Notes under the pieces: model-generated | Database searches by the model: none | What the model was told of the DNA's origin: nothing | Seen by the model: only the letters and a program-made list of their open reading frames with translations | Part shown: positions 59,899 to 64,000 of the stretch, piece after piece | How positions within the stretch are numbered: position 1 is the stretch's first letter | Layout of the letters: every line of letters begins with the position of its first letter | Assembly: GCF_000470655.1 (NCBI RefSeq) | Contig: NC_021921.1 | Location: forward strand, 2,743,566 to 2,807,565 | DNA from: Halorhabdus tiamatea SARL4B | GTDB taxonomy: Archaea > Halobacteriota > Halobacteria > Halobacteriales > Haloarculaceae | Length of the DNA stretch: 64,000 nucleotides | Reading direction: 5' to 3' | Translations under genes and position numbers: made by a program

Positions 59899-61311
59899 AT
59901 GCGCATCCACTGGCACCGCCGGGACCTCCGAGTCGCCGACAACCGCGGGCTCGCTGGCGACAACATCGAAGCGGGCGAGGGACCTGTCCTGCCGGCGTTC
60001 GTCTTCGATCCGGCCGTCCTCGCTCACGCCGGGCCGCCGCGAGTCGCCGCTCTCCTCGAAGCCGTCTCCGAACTCCGGGACGCCTACCGCGAACGCGGGA
60101 GCGACCTCGTCGTCGCCCGCGGCGACCCACAGACTGTTCTCCCGACGCTCGCCGACGAGTTCGGGGCTGAACGCGTCACCTGGAACCGTGATTATACCCG
60201 ACTCGGCCGCAAGCGCGACGCGGCCGTCCGGGAGGCGCTCGACGACGCCGGCGTCGAGCGAGCGGCTGTTCACGACGCTGTCCTCCACGAACCGGGGACG
60301 ATCCGGACGAACGACGGCGACCCCTATCAGGTGTTTACGTACTTCTGGAAGAAGTGGCGCGACCGCGAGAAGTCACCAGCCGTGGACGCGCCAGCGCCCG
60401 CTGCCCTCGCCGACGTCGAAGACGATACACCGGTTCCGACGCTTGCGGATCTCAGTGTCGACGAGCCGGCGGCGTCGCTTCCGACCGTCACGTCGACTGC
60501 AGCCCGCGAACGTCTCGCGGATTTCTGTGCCGAAGACATCTACCGCTACGAGGACCGCCGGGACTACCCGGCCGACGGTTGCACCTCCCGACTCTCACAG
60601 CACCTCGCGTACGGGACGATCGGGATTCGTGAGGTCTACGAGGCGACAGAAGAGGCTTACGCACGTTCCGACAGCGACGCGGAACGCGAGTCCGTCCGAG
60701 AGTTCCAATCCCAACTCGCGTGGCGGGAGTTCTACACCCAGGTTCTGTGGTTCAATCCCTCGGTGGTGACCGAGAACTTCAAAACCTACGAGAACCCGAT
60801 CGAGTGGCGGTCGGATCCGGAGGGCTTGCAGGCCTGGAAAGACGGCGAGACTGGCTACCCGATCGTCGACGCCGGGATGCGCCAGCTCGAGGCGGAGGCG
60901 TACATGCACAACCGCGTCCGAATGATCGTCGCGTCGTTCCTGACGAAGGATCTGCTGATCGACTGGCGGAAGGGCTACGACTGGTTCCGGAAGCGACTCG
61001 TGGATCACGACACCGCAAACGACAACGGCGGCTGGCAGTGGGCCGCCTCGACCGGCACCGACGCACAGCCGTACTTCCGGATCTTCAATCCGATGACCCA
61101 GGGCGACCGCTACGATCCGGACGCAGAGTACATCCGGGAGTACGTCCCTGAACTCGACGGCGTTCCGGCCGACGCCATCCACTCCTGGCACGAACTCGAC
61201 CCCGGGACGCGCGAGATGCACGCCCCCGACTACCCGGCCCCGATCGTCGACCACGCCGAGCGACGCGAAGCGGCGCTTGCGATGTTCGAGGCAGCGCGCG
61301 GCGAAGACTAG
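59899..61311 (+). CDS. phr: Deoxyribodipyrimidine photolyase
   Basis: 470 residues. The N-terminal alpha/beta photolyase domain starts IHWHRRDLRVADNRGL (antenna-chromophore domain, to about 130). The C-terminal FAD-binding helical domain has SRLSQHLAYGTIGIRE, AWREFYTQVLW, MRQLEAEAYMHNRVRMI and DHDTANDNGGWQWAASTGTDAQPYFRIFNP split over its length. It repairs cyclobutane pyrimidine dimers with blue light, a key function in high-light brines. Class I CPD type is most likely; cryptochrome function cannot be excluded. Confidence 0.95.
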   Translation: MRIHWHRRDLRVADNRGLAGDNIEAGEGPVLPAFVFDPAVLAHAGPPRVAALLEAVSELRDAYRERGSDLVVARGDPQTVLPTLADEFGAERVTWNRDYTRLGRKRDAAVREALDDAGVERAAVHDAVLHEPGTIRTNDGDPYQVFTYFWKKWRDREKSPAVDAPAPAALADVEDDTPVPTLADLSVDEPAASLPTVTSTAARERLADFCAEDIYRYEDRRDYPADGCTSRLSQHLAYGTIGIREVYEATEEAYARSDSDAERESVREFQSQLAWREFYTQVLWFNPSVVTENFKTYENPIEWRSDPEGLQAWKDGETGYPIVDAGMRQLEAEAYMHNRVRMIVASFLTKDLLIDWRKGYDWFRKRLVDHDTANDNGGWQWAASTGTDAQPYFRIFNPMTQGDRYDPDAEYIREYVPELDGVPADAIHSWHELDPGTREMHAPDYPAPIVDHAERREAALAMFEAARGED

Positions 61312-61525
61312 CCCACAACCACCGGACGATCCGCTGACCAGTCGTTGCAGTGGCCCGAAATTTACGGCCTGGAGATACACCGATCGACGGCAGCTCGCTG
61401 ACCCGCTGATCGACTGGTGTTTCGGTCCAACGCCACGCTTTCCGTCGGTCCATGTTCCACGATAGCATTTGGCTTCTAAAGGTTTAACAGGAGTCCGTTC
61501 GTCAGAAAAGATGGAGGAAATTCAC

Positions 61526-62137
61526 ATGTCCGAACGTTCAAACCCCGAACTGCCGTCCCTGCCGTACGACTACGACGCCCTCGAGCCGCACATCTCCGAG
61601 CAGGTCCTGGAGTGGCATCACGACACCCACCATCAGGGCTACGTGAACGGTCTCGACGCCGCCGAGGAGACCCTCGCCGAGAACCGCGCGTCGGGCGATC
61701 ACAGCACGACCGGCGGCGCGCTGGGTAACGTTACCCACAACGGCTCCGGTCACTACCTGCACACGCTGTTCTGGGAGAACATGTCCCCGAACGGCGGTGG
61801 CGAACCCGAGGGCGCTCTCCTGGAACGGATCGAGGAGGACTTCGGCTCCTACGACGCCTGGAAGGCCGAGTTCGAGGCCGCAGCCGGTGCCGCGGGTGGC
61901 TGGGCACTGTTGGTCTATGACCCTGTCGCCAAGCAACTCCGGAACGTCGCGGTCGACAAACACGACAACGGTGCGCTGTGGGGCTCCCACCCGATCCTGG
62001 CGCTCGACGTCTGGGAGCACTCCTACTACTACGACTACGGACCGGACCGCGGCAGCTTCATCGACGCCTTCTTCGAGGTCCTCAACTGGGAGAAAGTCGC
62101 CGAGGAGTACCAGAAGTCCCTCGATCACTTCGAGTAA
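61526..62137 (+). CDS. sod: Superoxide dismutase (Mn/Fe family)
   Basis: 203 residues from the ATG at 61526, chosen because GGAGG lies 9 bases upstream (61513-61517); an ATG at 61511 would put that site inside the gene. It dismutates superoxide in the cytosol. Metal ligands are H31, H79, D160 (in LALDVWEH) and H164. The LFWENMSPNGGG and DVWEHSYYYDYG motifs fit archaeal Mn/Fe SODs. The 3' end and stop codon are part of a 22-base tandem repeat. Confidence 0.95.
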   Translation: MSERSNPELPSLPYDYDALEPHISEQVLEWHHDTHHQGYVNGLDAAEETLAENRASGDHSTTGGALGNVTHNGSGHYLHTLFWENMSPNGGGEPEGALLERIEEDFGSYDAWKAEFEAAAGAAGGWALLVYDPVAKQLRNVAVDKHDNGALWGSHPILALDVWEHSYYYDYGPDRGSFIDAFFEVLNWEKVAEEYQKSLDHFE

Positions 62138-62201
62138 GTCCCTCGATCACTTCGAGTAAGTCCCTCGATCACTTCGAGTCAGTCGCCCGGTCAATTCGAG
62201 T
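62114..62201. repeat. 22-base tandem repeats spanning the sod 3' end
   Basis: Units at 62114-62135, 62136-62157 and 62158-62179 are identical; a fourth at 62180-62201 is degenerate. The first encodes KSLDHFE and half the stop codon. The later copies are untranslated. Confidence 0.92.
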
Positions 62202-62344
62202 CAGTCGCTACCCCTACCTCACGTTTTTGCGGTCAGATCACCACGATGTAGCTCGCCTTCGGTCGTGAGCGCGACGCACATTCAGAACAGACCGTCCGGC
62301 CCTCGAACGTGACCTTTAGGCATCCCATCGGCGTATCGAGTGGT

Positions 62345-62617
62345 ATGCCACGCCCGAGAGACGAGTTCGACGACCTGCGACCGCTGGAGTTTCGCGAACC
62401 CGAAGACGTCCTTGCGGCCGACCGGATGTACACGATCTACGAGGTAGCCAAGTTGTTGCAGGGCCTCGACCCCGAGGCCGACCTCGACGTCGAGACCGAG
62501 AACGTCCTGCTTGACTGGGCGATCCCGTGGATGCTCAAGTACGCCGAATCGTTCGTCTTCGCCGAGCCGGCCGGCGACGACGAACCCGGCTACTACGGCC
62601 TCGCGACTGACGCATGA
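62345..62617 (+). CDS. DUF5827-like small haloarchaeal protein
   Basis: About 90 residues from the ATG at 62345. DRMYTIYEVAKLLQGLDPEA and ENVLLDWAIPWM match, from memory, the haloarchaea-restricted DUF5827 family. It is soluble and acidic. Its function is unknown. The stop overlaps the next gene's start by four bases (ATGA), so the two proteins are co-translated and may work together. Confidence 0.8.
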   Translation: MPRPRDEFDDLRPLEFREPEDVLAADRMYTIYEVAKLLQGLDPEADLDVETENVLLDWAIPWMLKYAESFVFAEPAGDDEPGYYGLATDA

Positions 62618-63417
62618 AGCTGCTCGTCGCGGGCGCTGATCGGGTCGACGCCGGCAAGACCACCTTCTCGACGGGGTTGCTCGAACGCACTGGCGCGATC
62701 GGATTCAAGCCACGGGCGGGCAACGACTACTGGTTCGACCACGACGACTACCGCCGGGCGATCGCGGACGGTCGCCTCTACGGGAAAGACGCCAGGCGAC
62801 TCGCGGCGGCGGGCCCCGGCGAGCGGTCGCCCGAATCACTGAATCCGATCCATCGACTCTGGCGGCCGAGTCCGGGAGAGGGCTCCGGCCTGCTCGGGCA
62901 AACTGACCGGGAGTTCGTCCTCGATCGGGTGGGGGACCGTTTCGTCGTCAACGGGACGGTCGAGATACCCGACTCAGCCCGCGAGCACCTCCCGATTTCG
63001 GAGGGTGCCACCGTCGAGTCGCTCCAGGAGTTCAACGCTGTCATGCAGCGTCTCCACGTCCCGGCACTGGACTCGATCCGCGAAACCGTCGAATCGGCAG
63101 ATCGGGCTGTCGTCGAGTCATACGGGAACATCGCTCGCCCGGTAGCAAACCTGTCGCCTGACGCCGTCGCAGTCGTCGAACCTGGCCGTGTCCGGGTGTA
63201 TCCGGGCAACCGCTACGAGAAGGCCTGTCGGGTCGCCTCCGGATCGGCCAGAGAGGGCCAACTCGAGGAGCGCGTTCCCGCGGTGGTCGATCTGATCGAC
63301 CCGGTCGCCACTGTCTCGCTACCGGCACTCGACACTGATCGACGACGGGATCCGGCTGCGATCGCCGAAGCCTACGATCACGCTTACGACGCCGTCCTCG
63401 CTGCAGCCTTCGAGTGA
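62614..63417 (+). CDS. P-loop ATPase of the dethiobiotin-synthetase-like type
   Basis: 267 residues. The N-terminal LLVAGADRVDAGKTTFSTGL is a Walker A-type loop of the SIMIBI class, resembling BioD-like and haloarchaeal predicted ATPases. AVVESYGNIARPV near residue 165 is a candidate Walker B-like region. No enzymatic partner domain is present. It starts within the stop of the DUF5827-like gene (ATGA), which fixes the start. Substrate unknown. Confidence 0.75.
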   Translation: MKLLVAGADRVDAGKTTFSTGLLERTGAIGFKPRAGNDYWFDHDDYRRAIADGRLYGKDARRLAAAGPGERSPESLNPIHRLWRPSPGEGSGLLGQTDREFVLDRVGDRFVVNGTVEIPDSAREHLPISEGATVESLQEFNAVMQRLHVPALDSIRETVESADRAVVESYGNIARPVANLSPDAVAVVEPGRVRVYPGNRYEKACRVASGSAREGQLEERVPAVVDLIDPVATVSLPALDTDRRRDPAAIAEAYDHAYDAVLAAAFE

Positions 63418-63436
63418 GCACGGGTAGAACGGACGC

Positions 63437-64000
63437 TCAAAATCGTGCCGCCTGGCCGGCGAGTTCGATAGTCTGGTAGGGCTCGGTCTGGACCGGACGG
63501 CCGTGGCCGGCGTACATTACCTCCAGGCCGGGCTCGACAGTCTCCAGGACTCGCCGGATGCTTTCGACGAGTAGCGAACGGTCGCCTTCTTCGAGATCGG
63601 TCCGGCCGAATCCACCGTTCTCGAAGACCAGATCGCCCGCAAAGAGAATTTCAGGCTCGGCGGCGTACAGACAGAGGTGATCGTCCTTGTGGCCTGGTGT
63701 GTGCAGGGCCGTGTAGGTGTGATCGCCCAGCACGACGCTGTCGCCGTCGGCGATCGCTCGTTCGACGCCAGAGGCGTCTAGGTCGTAGCCAAAGACCGGG
63801 ACGTCGAAGGCCGTCGTGACTGCTTGTAGATTGCCGACGTGGTCGGGATGGGTGTGCGTCAGGACGACGGCGTCGATCGTCTCGACGTGTTCCCGGACGC
63901 GCGCGATCACGTCGAAGTCGTTGCCGACGTCGACGAGTACCGTTCGGTCGCCGGTCACGAGATAGACGTTGCTGGTGAACCCCTCGACGCCTTCGGCGAG
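63437..64000 (-). CDS. Metallo-beta-lactamase-fold hydrolase (start outside window)
   Basis: The frame stays open past the window's right edge, so the N terminus is missing here. The visible part includes GFTSNVYLVTGDRTVLVDVG (the usual start of this fold), then the metal motif LTHTHPDHVGN, HTPGHKDDH, FAGDLVF and AGHGRP, giving the complete dinuclear zinc ligand set. It resembles glyoxalase II-like or related hydrolases; the exact substrate is not predictable. It converges with the P-loop ATPase gene. Confidence 0.88.
   Translation of the reverse strand, partial: LAEGVEGFTSNVYLVTGDRTVLVDVGNDFDVIARVREHVETIDAVVLTHTHPDHVGNLQAVTTAFDVPVFGYDLDASGVERAIADGDSVVLGDHTYTALHTPGHKDDHLCLYAAEPEILFAGDLVFENGGFGRTDLEEGDRSLLVESIRRVLETVEPGLEVMYAGHGRPVQTEPYQTIELAGQAARF

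Noticed and set aside
59792-60130. N-terminal extension of the enoyl-CoA hydratase
   Set aside because: Runs antisense to the photolyase start and lacks crotonase features; the ATG at 59791 gives the normal length.

Overview
The window looks like a haloarchaeal (class Halobacteria) chromosome segment. The proteins are strongly acidic and the coding GC is high. Many starts sit about 28-32 bases below TATA-like boxes, which suggests leaderless mRNAs. Family markers agree: EF-2, archaeal UppS, RHNLRND-type histidine kinase, Lrp regulators, and PilB/PilC with pilin-like proteins. The genus cannot be fixed from sequence alone.

Layout. 1-290 is a non-coding nested inverted-repeat element. 291-5635 carries core genes: pterin dehydratase, hemA, twin cspA, uppS and an Fe-S aldo/keto reductase. 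About 6089-13307 is an AT-richer integrated element in tRNA-Leu(GAG). It has a tyrosine recombinase near each end and mostly unknown small genes. It appears to have restored the tRNA by supplying a 5' half with promoter. 13343-13884 is debris made of tRNA 3'-end copies. 13885-17412 is the succinate dehydrogenase operon. 17504-19732 is a GH3 glycosidase and 19985-20478 a HicBA module. tRNA-Leu(CAA) follows, with a broken copy of itself nearby. 21033-30460 holds a CBS/ParB-like protein, a Rossmann-DHH protein, acetyl-CoA synthetase, an Lrp regulator and pyruvate (2-oxoacid):ferredoxin oxidoreductase, a coherent acetyl-CoA block. 30750-40151 is mixed core and regulatory content.

40247-54240 is a surface-structure island: a PilB-type ATPase and a PilC-type membrane platform on +, a tight five-gene operon of pilin-like proteins on -, and a divergent 1,874-residue protein. 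That giant has a pilin-type N terminus followed by CARDB-like repeats and a GLUG-type beta-helix. It is the strongest candidate for an undescribed system: a giant adhesin that may be exported and anchored by type IV pilus machinery instead of a Sec/C-terminal anchor. 54750-56939 is EF-2, followed directly by a perfect 61-base palindrome and more hairpins. The rest is metabolic and repair genes: a second aldo/keto reductase, enoyl-CoA hydratase, photolyase, superoxide dismutase, a P-loop ATPase and a truncated metallo-beta-lactamase fold gene at the edge.

Recurring small-scale features are a family of about 80-base inverted-repeat (MITE-like) elements at three places, and short tandem duplications across the 3' ends of three genes. 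All calls come from reading the sequence; no searches were run.
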